From an uncultured Bacteroidales bacterium (GTDB taxonomy: Bacteria; Bacteroidota; Bacteroidia; Bacteroidales; UBA932): 16,145 bases of DNA. Below, in pieces: positions 1-6,752 of this stretch. Within the stretch, counting starts at the first letter, position 1, and every line of letters begins with the position of its first letter. The notes beneath the pieces are model-generated. The model had not been told where the DNA came from. It made no database searches and saw only the letters and a program-made list of their open reading frames with translations. The position numbers were made by a program, and so were the translations under genes. Where the stretch lies: positions 1 through 16,145 of the forward strand of contig CAMJRT010000005.1 of the NCBI GenBank assembly GCA_946408295.1. The letters run 5' to 3'.

Positions 1-17
1 TTTTCCCAAACGGGCTG

Positions 18-48
18 CAAAGATACGCAACTTTTTTGAACTACCAAA
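18..48 (-). promoter_or_regulatory. Bacteroidota-type promoter facing off the left edge
   Basis: Read on the minus strand there is TTTG (48-45), a 19-bp spacer, then TATCTTTG (25-18), followed by CAG. This matches the known Bacteroidota primary sigma consensus TTTG-N19-TAnnTTTG. Transcription would start near position 12-14 and leave the window to the left. The target gene is not visible. The spacer closely resembles that of the tRNA-Glu promoter at 633-663, so a stable RNA or ribosomal gene is a reasonable guess. Confidence 0.7.
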
Positions 49-81
49 TTTTTTTCAACATTTTTGCAAGCAGAATTGTTG

Positions 82-117
82 AAAAAACAAAAATCCCCGG
101 AATCCCGAGGATTTTTG
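82..117 (-). terminator. Rho-independent terminator of tRNA-Pro
   Basis: On the minus strand a 9-bp stem (113-105 with 100-92, one G-U pair) closes a four-base loop (104-101) and is followed by a T-rich tract broken by one G. It begins a few bases after the 3' end of tRNA-Pro, so it ends that transcript just before the next promoter at 18-48. Confidence 0.8.
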
Positions 118-190
118 TCGGGAAGAGGCGACTCGAACGCCCGACCCCCACGTCCCGAACGTGGTGCGCTGCCAACTGCGCTACTTCCCG
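118..190 (-). tRNA. tRNA-Pro (anticodon CGG)
   Basis: The minus strand folds as a complete cloverleaf of 73 nt. The acceptor stem is CGGGAAG (190-184) with CTTCCCG (125-119) and the discriminator base is A (118). The D stem is GCGC/GCGC. The anticodon stem CCACG/CGTGG encloses the loop TTCGGGA, so the anticodon is CGG. The T arm has the usual TTCGAGT loop. The 3' CCA is not encoded. It lies 21 nt downstream of the rpsT terminator T-tract with no recognisable promoter of its own, so it may depend on readthrough from the tRNA-Glu/rpsT transcript. Confidence 0.95.
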
Positions 191-192
191 TT

Positions 193-206
193 GTCCGTTG
201 CCGGAC
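193..206 (-). other. Small GNRA-loop hairpin upstream of tRNA-Pro
   Basis: On the minus strand GTCCG-GCAA-CGGAC forms a 5-bp stem with a GCAA tetraloop. It sits between the rpsT terminator and the tRNA-Pro 5' end, three bases before the tRNA. It may be a processing or anti-readthrough structure, or chance. Confidence 0.35.
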
Positions 207-211
207 TTTAA

Positions 212-238
212 CAAAAAGACCGCCGTTGATTGGCGGCC
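212..238 (-). terminator. Rho-independent terminator of rpsT
   Basis: On the minus strand GGCCGCC (238-232) pairs with GGCGGTC (224-218) around a seven-base loop and is followed by five T residues (217-213). It starts 6 bases after the rpsT stop codon. Confidence 0.85.
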
Positions 239-244
239 TTTCCT

Positions 245-499
245 TTAAGCAAGCTTTCCGATATAAACTGCGAGACCGCTCTTGAGGTTCGCCGCCTTGT
301 TCTTGTGGATGACGCCAATCTTGGCCAGCTTGTCAATCATCGAATAGACCTTGGGGGCGTTGGCGGTTGCCGCAGCTTTGTCGGTAGTATTTCTCAGGTC
401 GCGAATCGCGTTCCTGGTTGTCTTTGCATAATACTTGTTATGCAACTTGCGCCTCTCGTTCTGACGGATGCGCTTCTTTGCAGATGCGTGATGTGCCAT
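245..499 (-). CDS. rpsT: 30S ribosomal protein S20
   Basis: This 84-residue, Lys/Arg/Ala-rich protein begins [17 protein letters not shown] and carries the typical S20 pattern of an N-terminal basic helix and the later segment containing [19 protein letters not shown]20 is a primary binder of 16S rRNA in the small subunit. Length and N-terminus match the family, so the ATG at 499-497 is firm; no Shine-Dalgarno is present, as is usual for Bacteroidota, and the upstream stretch is A-rich. It starts 19 bases after the encoded CCA end of tRNA-Glu. No promoter is seen between them, so it is probably co-transcribed with that tRNA and then freed by tRNA processing. Confidence 0.97.
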   Translation of the reverse strand: MAHHASAKKRIRQNERRKLHNKYYAKTTRNAIRDLRNTTDKAAATANAPKVYSMIDKLAKIGVIHKNKAANLKSGLAVYIGKLA

Positions 500-521
500 T
501 TTTTCGTTTTTTATATTTTGG

Positions 522-593
522 TAGCGGGTAGGAGAATCGAACTCCTGTTTCGAGAATGAAAATCTCGAGTACTAACCGTTATACGAACCCGCC
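522..593 (-). tRNA. tRNA-Glu (anticodon TTC)
   Basis: The minus strand forms a cloverleaf. The acceptor stem is GGCGGGT (593-587) with ACCCGCT (529-523), closed by a G-U pair at the tip, and the discriminator base is A (522). The anticodon stem CGAGA/TCTCG encloses the loop TTTTCAT, giving anticodon TTC. The T arm is AGGAG-TTCGATT-CTCCT. The genome encodes CCA directly after it (521-519), unlike tRNA-Pro in the same block. It is the first gene of the tRNA-Glu/rpsT unit. Confidence 0.95.
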
Positions 594-632
594 GCACACG
601 TCCCATCCGGCGTCTTGCCAAAATTGGGACTG

Positions 633-663
633 CAAAGGTATGCAATATTTTTGAACCTGCAAA
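633..663 (-). promoter_or_regulatory. Promoter of the tRNA-Glu/rpsT unit
   Basis: On the minus strand TTTG (663-660), a 19-bp spacer, then TACCTTTG (640-633) give a full match to the Bacteroidota -33/-7 consensus. The predicted start is near 627-629, about 35 bases before the tRNA. The -33 element lies only seven bases past the DUF4837 stop codon. The spacer shares TTCAAAAA and TTGC blocks at the same offsets as the promoter at 18-48. Confidence 0.8.
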
Positions 664-670
664 AAAAATT

Positions 671-1690
671 TTATTCTTCCGACCAGGAGTAGAGCAAAGA
701 TTCCACCTGACGAAGGTAATGACGCTTATCGAATTTGGGTGCATAGACAAAGGCCTCCAGCGTTATTACGCGCTTACCATCAGGAGAATAGAAGGAATGG
801 GACACGAACGGACCGCCCATAAAGTCGTTATACACTTCCCAGTAGCCGCGCAGTTCGGCAAAATGACGTCCCTCGTATTTGACAAAGCGCAGGGATGGCT
901 CTGCAAAGATGCTGGTGGTCATATAGGTATTCTCGAACATACCCGGAACCTCTTCCTTCATCATCTCGTTGCGATGGTCCACCAGGGTCTTCAAACTAAA
1001 ATCCGAATCATTGCCGACAGCCGGGAATTGATAAATCAGAATGGCCTGGTTGACATAAGTCGTCTCATAGGCGATCCAGGCAAAGTGATCGTTCTTTTTC
1101 TTCAGCACATAACCGGAAGGGAAATAGGGGCTGCCGCCAAAGATGTCCTTGACCGGCGCACGCAACGAGCCCTCCTGGTATTTGCGGGTGTTGTCGATGA
1201 CACGCTTGCGTTCGGCCATCTCTATATAATTGATGATATGCGTCATATTTTCCCGACAAAGTTGAATCGCAGATGCTTCGTCGGGCGCATTGACGCGCAC
1301 CACACACTGGGGCGTCGCCCAAATATCATTGCCAAAACGGATATCCGCCTTTTCCACCTTCGGGGAGACATCGCAGAGAATGAGGTTGCGATGAAGTTGG
1401 AACAATTTGGAAAACGAGGCGGGCGGAACGTCGGCCAGATTGTAGAGCGGCTCCTTCTGGGGCAGGAAAGGGCAGTCAGCCGCAAGCGAATCGCGGAGGA
1501 GTTGTCCCAGCGGGCCGTTCCAGTAAGCCTTGTCGATGACGACAATCACTTCGCCGGCCTTGCCGCTGACATTGGGGAGCAAGGCTTTGCGACGGTTGCC
1601 GCAGGCGCTCAACAAAAGCGACAGCACCAAAAGGGCGGAAATCCAGGTGCCGGAACGAAGAACGCACTGATAAAAATTTCGGATGTTCAT
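671..1690 (-). CDS. DUF4837-family lipoprotein
   Basis: The product is 339 residues and resembles the Bacteroidota DUF4837 family, whose biochemical role is unknown. The start is taken as the ATG at 1690-1688 because it gives a proper lipoprotein signal: a short basic N-terminus, a hydrophobic stretch at about residues 16-28 and the lipobox LSAC with Cys30. An in-frame start at 1738 would add 16 residues running into the rseP coding end. The mature protein has no catalytic motif I can name; it contains conserved-looking segments such as VIVVIDKAYWNGPLG and, near the C-terminus, GGPFVSHSFYSPDGKR. It is the last gene after rseP, 22 bp downstream, with no hairpin terminator seen after it. It is probably anchored in an envelope membrane facing the periplasm. 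Confidence 0.75.
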   Translation of the reverse strand: MNIRNFYQCVLRSGTWISALLVLSLLLSACGNRRKALLPNVSGKAGEVIVVIDKAYWNGPLGQLLRDSLAADCPFLPQKEPLYNLADVPPASFSKLFQLHRNLILCDVSPKVEKADIRFGNDIWATPQCVVRVNAPDEASAIQLCRENMTHIINYIEMAERKRVIDNTRKYQEGSLRAPVKDIFGGSPYFPSGYVLKKKNDHFAWIAYETTYVNQAILIYQFPAVGNDSDFSLKTLVDHRNEMMKEEVPGMFENTYMTTSIFAEPSLRFVKYEGRHFAELRGYWEVYNDFMGGPFVSHSFYSPDGKRVITLEAFVYAPKFDKRHYLRQVESLLYSWSEE

Positions 1691-1712
1691 AAGAAATATA
1701 TAATATAAGGTA

Positions 1713-3092
1713 TTAGCGAATAAGCCTTCCGATGTCATTGCCGAAAGCCAGCACCATCAGCGCCAACAGAAAAATCATTCCAATAATCTGGGCCACATAC
1801 AGAAACTTGTCACCGGGTTTGCGGCCGGTAATCATTTCAAAAAGCACAAAAAGAATGTGCCCGCCGTCAAGACCGGGGATGGGCAACAGGTTCATCACAC
1901 CCAGCATAATGGACAGCAAAGCCAAAATGTTGACAAAGCGGAACCAATCCCAGGCGGAAGGGAACACCTGACCGATGGCGATGAAACTGCCCACCGATTT
2001 ATAGGCTTTCGTAGAGGGATTGAAAACGAGTTTCAAATCGTCGATATAGCCCCCGATGGTGGTAAAAGTGAGTTTGAAGCCGGCCGGAATCGCTTCCCAG
2101 AAGCCATACTCACGGGTTTCAAGTGAGGGCATCGTGCTGTAAATGCCCAGCAGGCCGGTCGAATCCACCTGCAAGAGGACACCGAGAGTGTCCGCGCAAG
2201 GCGCTTGAGTGCCGCACGACGCTTCGCCCGCCGCCCGTACATACCGGGCCTCTACCCGGGCGCCTTTGTAATTTTGCAGCAGACGGCGGGAATCTTGGAT
2301 ATATTGGATGGGATGGCCATCCAATGCGACAATCCGGTCCCCGCGGCGCAATTCACAACCATAGTTGGGAGAAGAAGGAGGAATGGTATCTACGACAAAA
2401 GGCAAAGCGAGACCGAACATACCCCGGTTCTGCAGCACCTCGGGGAGACGGGCCTGGTCGAGATAAAGCGTGAGGGTGTCTTCCCCGCGGACCACCGTCG
2501 CCGTCCGGGCGCGTCCCCGGGCCATATCGACCTGCAAGCGGTCAAAATCACGGGTCTGCTTCCCATCGAATCCGACGATATGGTCGCCGGTCCGGAAACC
2601 CATGTCGACCGCCAGTTCGTCCGCCCAGATGCGGGTATCGTCCCCATTGCTGAGGTAACTGCTCCCCCAGGAAGCCAAGATGACGATATAGAGAAGGATG
2701 GCGAGAATAAAATTGAACAGCACGCCGCCGGCCATCACCAACAGACGCTGCCAGGCCGGTTTGGTGCGGAATTCCCAAGGTCTGGGCTCCGATTTGAGAT
2801 ATTCGGTATCCATCGACTCGTCCACCATTCCGGCAATTTTGCAATAGCCTCCCAGCGGAAGCCAACCGATGCCATAATCGGTCTCCGAAGCGGCCAGACG
2901 GGGGAAGAATCTGGCCACCAAACGACTCTTTTTGGTCGAAAACAACGCTTTTCCGCCGACATCGAAGAAGAGATAGAATTTATCGACGCGGACACCGAAC
3001 AGCCGGGCAAAGAAGAAATGCCCGAATTCGTGAACGATAATCAAGATGGAAAGGGCCAGTATAACCTGGAGGGTTTTAATCAATACAATCAT
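1713..3092 (-). CDS. rseP: RseP-type site-2 intramembrane zinc metalloprotease
   Basis: This 459-residue membrane protein carries HEFGH (residues 21-25) in the first membrane helix, with H21 and H25 as zinc ligands and E22 as catalytic base. The second metal-ligand motif, NLLPIPGLDG, ends at residue 410 with D409. Two PDZ-like domains lie between (about 155-212 and 226-316), with further membrane helices near 117-140, 385-402 and 436-452. Family members cut anti-sigma factors and leftover signal peptides within the membrane. The start is the ATG at 3092-3090, which overlaps the dxr stop codon as TAATG; a TTG three codons earlier is less likely. Two cysteines six residues apart (C293, C299) lie in an insert of the second PDZ domain. 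No rseA/sigma-E pair is in the window, so the substrate is unknown. Confidence 0.93.
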   Translation of the reverse strand: MIVLIKTLQVILALSILIIVHEFGHFFFARLFGVRVDKFYLFFDVGGKALFSTKKSRLVARFFPRLAASETDYGIGWLPLGGYCKIAGMVDESMDTEYLKSEPRPWEFRTKPAWQRLLVMAGGVLFNFILAILLYIVILASWGSSYLSNGDDTRIWADELAVDMGFRTGDHIVGFDGKQTRDFDRLQVDMARGRARTATVVRGEDTLTLYLDQARLPEVLQNRGMFGLALPFVVDTIPPSSPNYGCELRRGDRIVALDGHPIQYIQDSRRLLQNYKGARVEARYVRAAGEASCGTQAPCADTLGVLLQVDSTGLLGIYSTMPSLETREYGFWEAIPAGFKLTFTTIGGYIDDLKLVFNPSTKAYKSVGSFIAIGQVFPSAWDWFRFVNILALLSIMLGVMNLLPIPGLDGGHILFVLFEMITGRKPGDKFLYVAQIIGMIFLLALMVLAFGNDIGRLIR

Positions 3093-4249
3093 TAGCGACA
3101 AAGAATTTGGGCTGCTGTTTGACGAGCGGTTTCGTTTGTGTCAAAAATATCATCGACGGTCGGGGCCTGCAAAAAGGGTACCCGGGCCATACAGGCTGCA
3201 ATGGTGTCAGGAATCTCATAAAAACCGATGGACGAGCGCAAATAGGCGGCGACTGCCTCCTCATTGGCCGCATTGAGGATGCACGGCATATTGCCCCCTT
3301 TGGATATCGCTTCGAAGGCCAGTTCCAAGCAGGGGAAGCGGGTAAAATCCGGATTTTCAAACGTCATCGTACCGAGCGCCGCAAAATCCAGCCTCTTGTT
3401 ATTCAATGACAGACGGGCGGGATAGCCCAGCGCATATTGGATGGGCTGGCGCATATCGGGATGTCCCATCTGGGCGAGCACCGCACCATCTTCGAATTCC
3501 ACCATCGAATGGATGATGGACTGGGGATGGACGACGACCTTGATGTCTGCCGGAGCCACCTCAAAAAGCCAGGTGGCCTCAATGACCTCCAGCCCCTTGT
3601 TCATCATCGTCGCCGAGTCGATGGTAATTTTGGCTCCCATGTCCCAATTCGGATGCTTCAGCGCATCGGACGCCTTGGCGGCAGCGATGCGTTCCCGGGG
3701 CCAGGTGCGGAAAGGTCCGCCGGAAGCGGTCAGATGAATCTTGCACAAGCGGTTTTCCCCCGCTCCCTGCAGACATTGGAAAATGGCGGAATGTTCGGAA
3801 TCGACGGGCAGAATGGGAACCTGATGGTCGCGGGCGGCTTTCATCACGAGGGAACCGGCGGCGACCAGCGTTTCCTTGTTGGCCAGCGCAACGGGCTTGC
3901 CCGCCGCAATGGCGGACAGCGTGGGACGCAAGCCGCTGAAGCCCACCATCGCCGCCAGCACGATATCTACATCAGGGGCGCACACCCGATCACAGACGGC
4001 TTCCATTCCGCACAGGACCTCAACCTCCGTCCCGCCCAGCCCTTCGGAGACTTCACGGTATTTTTCGGGATTGGTAATCACGATGGTAGCCGGATGAAAC
4101 TCCTTCGCCTGCTCAATCAGCCGGCCGGAAGAATTGTTGGCCACCAGCAGGGCTACTTCAAACAAATCCGGATGCTGACGGACCACATCCAAGGTCTGGG
4201 TACCGATGGATCCGGTAGATCCCAACAAAGCGATTCTCCTCTTTTTCAT
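3092..4249 (-). CDS. dxr: 1-deoxy-D-xylulose 5-phosphate reductoisomerase
   Basis: Dxr converts DXP to 2-C-methylerythritol 4-phosphate with NADPH, the first committed step of MEP isoprenoid synthesis, in the cytosol. The 385-residue protein has the N-terminal dinucleotide-binding loop GSTGSIG (10-16), the metal ligands in VDSEHSAIFQ (D150, E152), the substrate loop TASGGPFRTW (S176) and PNWDMGAKITIDSATMMNKG followed by LEVIEA, giving S212, N217, K218 and E221. All expected active-site residues are present and length is normal. The start ATG overlaps the stop codon of the upstream M23 gene as TGATG, and its own stop overlaps rseP as TAATG, so the three genes are probably translationally coupled. 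The neighbourhood, with uppS nearby, points to envelope lipid supply. Confidence 0.97.
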   Translation of the reverse strand: MKKRRIALLGSTGSIGTQTLDVVRQHPDLFEVALLVANNSSGRLIEQAKEFHPATIVITNPEKYREVSEGLGGTEVEVLCGMEAVCDRVCAPDVDIVLAAMVGFSGLRPTLSAIAAGKPVALANKETLVAAGSLVMKAARDHQVPILPVDSEHSAIFQCLQGAGENRLCKIHLTASGGPFRTWPRERIAAAKASDALKHPNWDMGAKITIDSATMMNKGLEVIEATWLFEVAPADIKVVVHPQSIIHSMVEFEDGAVLAQMGHPDMRQPIQYALGYPARLSLNNKRLDFAALGTMTFENPDFTRFPCLELAFEAISKGGNMPCILNAANEEAVAAYLRSSIGFYEIPDTIAACMARVPFLQAPTVDDIFDTNETARQTAAQILCR

Positions 4250-5064
4250 CAGAAATGCAGATATAGGGCAGGATCGACAGGCTCGCCGTCATACCACAGT
4301 TCAAAATGAAGGTGGTCGCTCATCTTGCCCAAAAAGGCGATGGCGCTGCCGGCCGATACCTTTTCACCGGCTTTGCAGAGCAGACGGTCACAGTGGCGAT
4401 AGACACTTATAATATTGTCCTTATGCTGCAAAATGATGCTATAACCGTCATACTCGCTGAAATTGCTCGAAATGACCGTCCCGTCCAGCGTAGCCTTGAT
4501 GGGAGAATCTTCCGGAAGGGTAATGTCGATGTAGGGATGGGTGATAGGGTCAAACGGAAAAGACAAAACACCTTTGACCGGGGCAAAGAAATGTTGTCCG
4601 TCAATGCCGGCATTTCCCTTGCGGGAAGACAAAGTAAACTGCTCCTGGGCCATCACTTCCGCCCGCAACAGCGAGTCTTGGGAGGCGGCACGGGGCGAGA
4701 CCGGCCGGGCGGCCAGCCGGCCAATGCTGTCAATGCCCATCGACGGCTCTCCTTCCAGCACCCGCTTCAGGTCCTCGGTATAGAGGTACCAGCGGGCAAT
4801 GGCCTGTTCCAGCGTATCAATGCGCAGGGCATTTTCAATGGCGGCTTTACGGGAACGGGCATCCGGATAGCCCGGAACCAGCGAACGAAGCGGCGTATAG
4901 GCAACCGAAAACCAGAAAATCACCCCCAGCAACAACAAGGCTGCCACCGCCAGCACGGTCAATTTACGTCGGGAAAGCGTTTTACGCCAGATAATCCGGT
5001 GCGTCTCATCCTCATTGATCGTGATGCGGAGTTTGCTCCCGGGCACTATTTTTTTATCAGACAT
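4249..5064 (-). CDS. Membrane-anchored M23-family (LytM-like) peptidase
   Basis: This 271-residue protein has a basic cytoplasmic N-terminus, one membrane helix at about 36-54, a helical, probably periplasmic middle part (70-145) and a C-terminal LytM/M23 domain (about 158-268). The zinc-site pattern is complete: H176 and D180 (HPYID), H224, and H251/H253 in DHLHFELW, so it is likely an active endopeptidase cutting peptidoglycan cross-bridges rather than a degenerate activator. It is the first gene of the run into dxr, rseP and the DUF4837 lipoprotein. Only 23 bp separate its ATG from that of the divergent ruvX, so its promoter must overlap ruvX coding sequence or its leader is very short; I see no clear -7 element for it. 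Confidence 0.88.
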   Translation of the reverse strand: MSDKKIVPGSKLRITINEDETHRIIWRKTLSRRKLTVLAVAALLLLGVIFWFSVAYTPLRSLVPGYPDARSRKAAIENALRIDTLEQAIARWYLYTEDLKRVLEGEPSMGIDSIGRLAARPVSPRAASQDSLLRAEVMAQEQFTLSSRKGNAGIDGQHFFAPVKGVLSFPFDPITHPYIDITLPEDSPIKATLDGTVISSNFSEYDGYSIILQHKDNIISVYRHCDRLLCKAGEKVSAGSAIAFLGKMSDHLHFELWYDGEPVDPALYLHF

Positions 5065-5070
5065 ATTTAC

Positions 5071-5078
5071 TAACTTTG
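5071..5078 (+). promoter_or_regulatory. -7 element of ruvX-def promoter
   Basis: TAACTTTG followed by CA matches the Bacteroidota -7 element TAnnTTTG. The expected -33 position (5048-5051) reads ATTT, a weak match in a T-rich run. Only nine bases separate the element from the ruvX ATG, so the transcript leader would be about 5 nt or less. The spacer lies over the start codon of the divergent M23 gene. Confidence 0.6.
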
Positions 5079-5087
5079 CAAATTGTT

Positions 5088-5537
5088 ATGGATAGATTCA
5101 TTGGAATAGATTACGGAAGAAAACGCACGGGATTGGCCATCAGCGACCCCTTGGGCATCTTCGCATCTCCGCTGGATACCGTCCAACCTGCAAAGTTAAT
5201 AGAATATCTCAAAAAACTGGCAGAAAAAGATACGATAAAATCTTTCATTGTCGGCTCGCCGCAAAATTTGAACGGGCGCGACAGCGAAGCGATGAAAGAT
5301 ATCCGGGCTTTTCTGCCTGTTTTGAAGAAGGCATTCCCGGAGATTCCGGTTGAAATGGAAGATGAACGCTTCACCTCCGTACTGGCCCACCGCGCGATGA
5401 TTGACGGCGGGATGAAATACAGTGACCGGCGAGACAAGGCCAATGTCGATAAAATCAGCGCCGCCATCATCCTGCAGGGATGGTTGGACCGCCGCAACGC
5501 GCTGGCGGTGAACGGGCAGAAAGAAAAAAAACAATAA
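5088..5537 (+). CDS. ruvX: RuvX/YqgF-family nuclease (putative Holliday junction resolvase, pre-16S rRNA processing)
   Basis: The 149-residue protein has the RNase H-like fold signature of YqgF: FIGIDYGRKRTG with D8, DERFTS with E93, and VDKISAAIILQ with D121, the three acidic catalytic positions. Family members are named putative Holliday junction resolvases, and YqgF of Escherichia coli has also been implicated in 16S rRNA 5'-end maturation. The ATG at 5088 is chosen over an in-frame TTG at 5076 because the TTG lies inside the -7 element and homologues begin close to the GIDYG motif. It is followed one base later by def, so the two form an operon. Confidence 0.92.
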   Translation: MDRFIGIDYGRKRTGLAISDPLGIFASPLDTVQPAKLIEYLKKLAEKDTIKSFIVGSPQNLNGRDSEAMKDIRAFLPVLKKAFPEIPVEMEDERFTSVLAHRAMIDGGMKYSDRRDKANVDKISAAIILQGWLDRRNALAVNGQKEKKQ

Positions 5538-5538
5538 T

Positions 5539-6087
5539 ATGATACGACCGATTTACCTGTACGGACAAGGCGTCCTGCGAAAAGTTGCCGAGGAAGCCGA
5601 TTTGACAAAAAAAGAAGAACTCCAAACCCTCATCCAGGATATGTGGGACACGCTGGCCAAAGCCGACGGATGCGGACTGGCCGCCCCGCAGGTCGGGGAA
5701 TCCCTGCGCGTGCTCATCGTGGACGGGGATGTGGTGGCCGATACCTACGACTACCTCGAAGGCTTCCGCCGGACGATGATCAACCCTGTCGTCAAGGACC
5801 ACAGCGAGGATACCTGCACCTATTCGGAGGGCTGCCTGAGCGTGCCGGGCGTCTATTCGGACGTGCGCAGGCCTTCCGCCATCACGGTGGAATACTATGA
5901 TGAAAACTTCGAGCGGAAAACGGAAACCTTCGACAAGTTCGCCGCCCGGATGATCCAGCACGAACTGGAACACCTCAGCGGCCACGTGTTCACCGACAAC
6001 CTCGCTCCCATCCGCCGCAAAATGATTGAAAAGAAACTCCGCAACATCGCCGGCGGCAAAGTCTCCACCGCCTACAAGACCAGATAA
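5539..6087 (+). CDS. def: Peptide deformylase
   Basis: Def removes the formyl group from the N-terminal methionine of new proteins, in the cytosol at the ribosome exit. The 182-residue protein has all three motifs: GCGLAAPQ (44-51), EGCLS (97-101) with metal ligand C99, and QHELEHLSG with H141, catalytic E142 and H145. The usual form of the third motif is HExDH; here the position before the last His is Glu rather than Asp, a conservative change. The ATG is one base after the ruvX stop. A bidirectional hairpin terminator follows immediately. Confidence 0.96.
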   Translation: MIRPIYLYGQGVLRKVAEEADLTKKEELQTLIQDMWDTLAKADGCGLAAPQVGESLRVLIVDGDVVADTYDYLEGFRRTMINPVVKDHSEDTCTYSEGCLSVPGVYSDVRRPSAITVEYYDENFERKTETFDKFAARMIQHELEHLSGHVFTDNLAPIRRKMIEKKLRNIAGGKVSTAYKTR

Positions 6088-6116
6088 AAAATGCGGCCCA
6101 AACGGGTCGCATTTTT
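6087..6116. terminator. Bidirectional terminator between def and ompH
   Basis: A 13-bp stem (6087-6099 with 6104-6116, one G-T pair) closes a four-base loop AAAC. It has A residues on the left arm and T residues on the right, so it can act for both the plus-strand def transcript and the minus-strand ompH transcript. The left arm begins at the last base of the def stop codon. Confidence 0.85.
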
Positions 6117-6134
6117 AAATCTGTCTATTCGCTT

Positions 6135-6752
6135 TTATTGCCGGCCCGCGGCGGCAGCGGCCTTGGCCTGGAGTTCGGCCTGGAGGCTCTCGATGGTGCG
6201 GTCAGCCGGGATGTTCAAAGCGACGCGGGCCTCGGACATCAAATCGGTGCACTGGGCAGGGTCAATGTACAACACGGAAGAAGAGTCGAAAACGATGGTG
6301 AAGCCTTTGGCCTTGGCCAGTTCATTGACGGCATCGACGGCTTTCTTGTGGATGGGGGCCATCAGTTTCTGCTGCTGCTCCTGCAATTCTTGGCGAATCG
6401 CCTCCTGGAATTCGGTGATGCGGTTCTGGAACTCGCCCAATTCTTTTTCTTTGCTCTCACGGATGGCAGCCGTCCAGGTTGCCGCCTTCTGCTGGTATTG
6501 TTCCAATTTTTTCTGGTATTCCTCCACCATTCCTTTGTAGGTCTCCTGGGCTTCGTTGGAAGAAGCCTCCATCGTGTTGCGGGCCTCATCCATCTCAGGC
6601 ATCAACTGTACGAGCACGGAGAAATCGACATAAGCGAATTTAGGCATAGAAACGGTGGCGTCCTGTGCAAAAACGCTCAGACTGGCGAAAAGCGCGATAA
6701 CGCTGCTCAAAAAAATCTTTTTCATATTCATTGTCATATTTGGTTTATCCAT
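6135..6752 (-). CDS. OmpH/Skp-family periplasmic chaperone
   Basis: Skp-like chaperones hold unfolded outer-membrane proteins in the periplasm on the way to BamA. The protein has a signal peptide (basic MKK, hydrophobic core, cleavage likely after SVFA), a long charged, Gln-rich coiled coil at about residues 55-130 and a conserved C-terminal strand region containing GFTIVFDSSSVLYI. The Ala-rich tail is AELQAKAAAAAGRQ. The ATG at 6752 overlaps the bamA stop as TAATG, which favours coupling; a start at 6725, giving MKKIFLSS directly, is also plausible and would shorten the product from 205 to 196 residues. It lies directly after bamA and ends the nadK-uppS-bamA-ompH run. Confidence 0.88.
   Translation of the reverse strand: MDKPNMTMNMKKIFLSSVIALFASLSVFAQDATVSMPKFAYVDFSVLVQLMPEMDEARNTMEASSNEAQETYKGMVEEYQKKLEQYQQKAATWTAAIRESKEKELGEFQNRITEFQEAIRQELQEQQQKLMAPIHKKAVDAVNELAKAKGFTIVFDSSSVLYIDPAQCTDLMSEARVALNIPADRTIESLQAELQAKAAAAAGRQ

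Noticed and set aside
2205..3095. A 296-codon plus-strand frame opposite rseP, and similar ones opposite dxr (3437-4309) and the M23 gene (4306-5073)
   Set aside because: All are antisense to genes with intact active-site motifs and show no family features.
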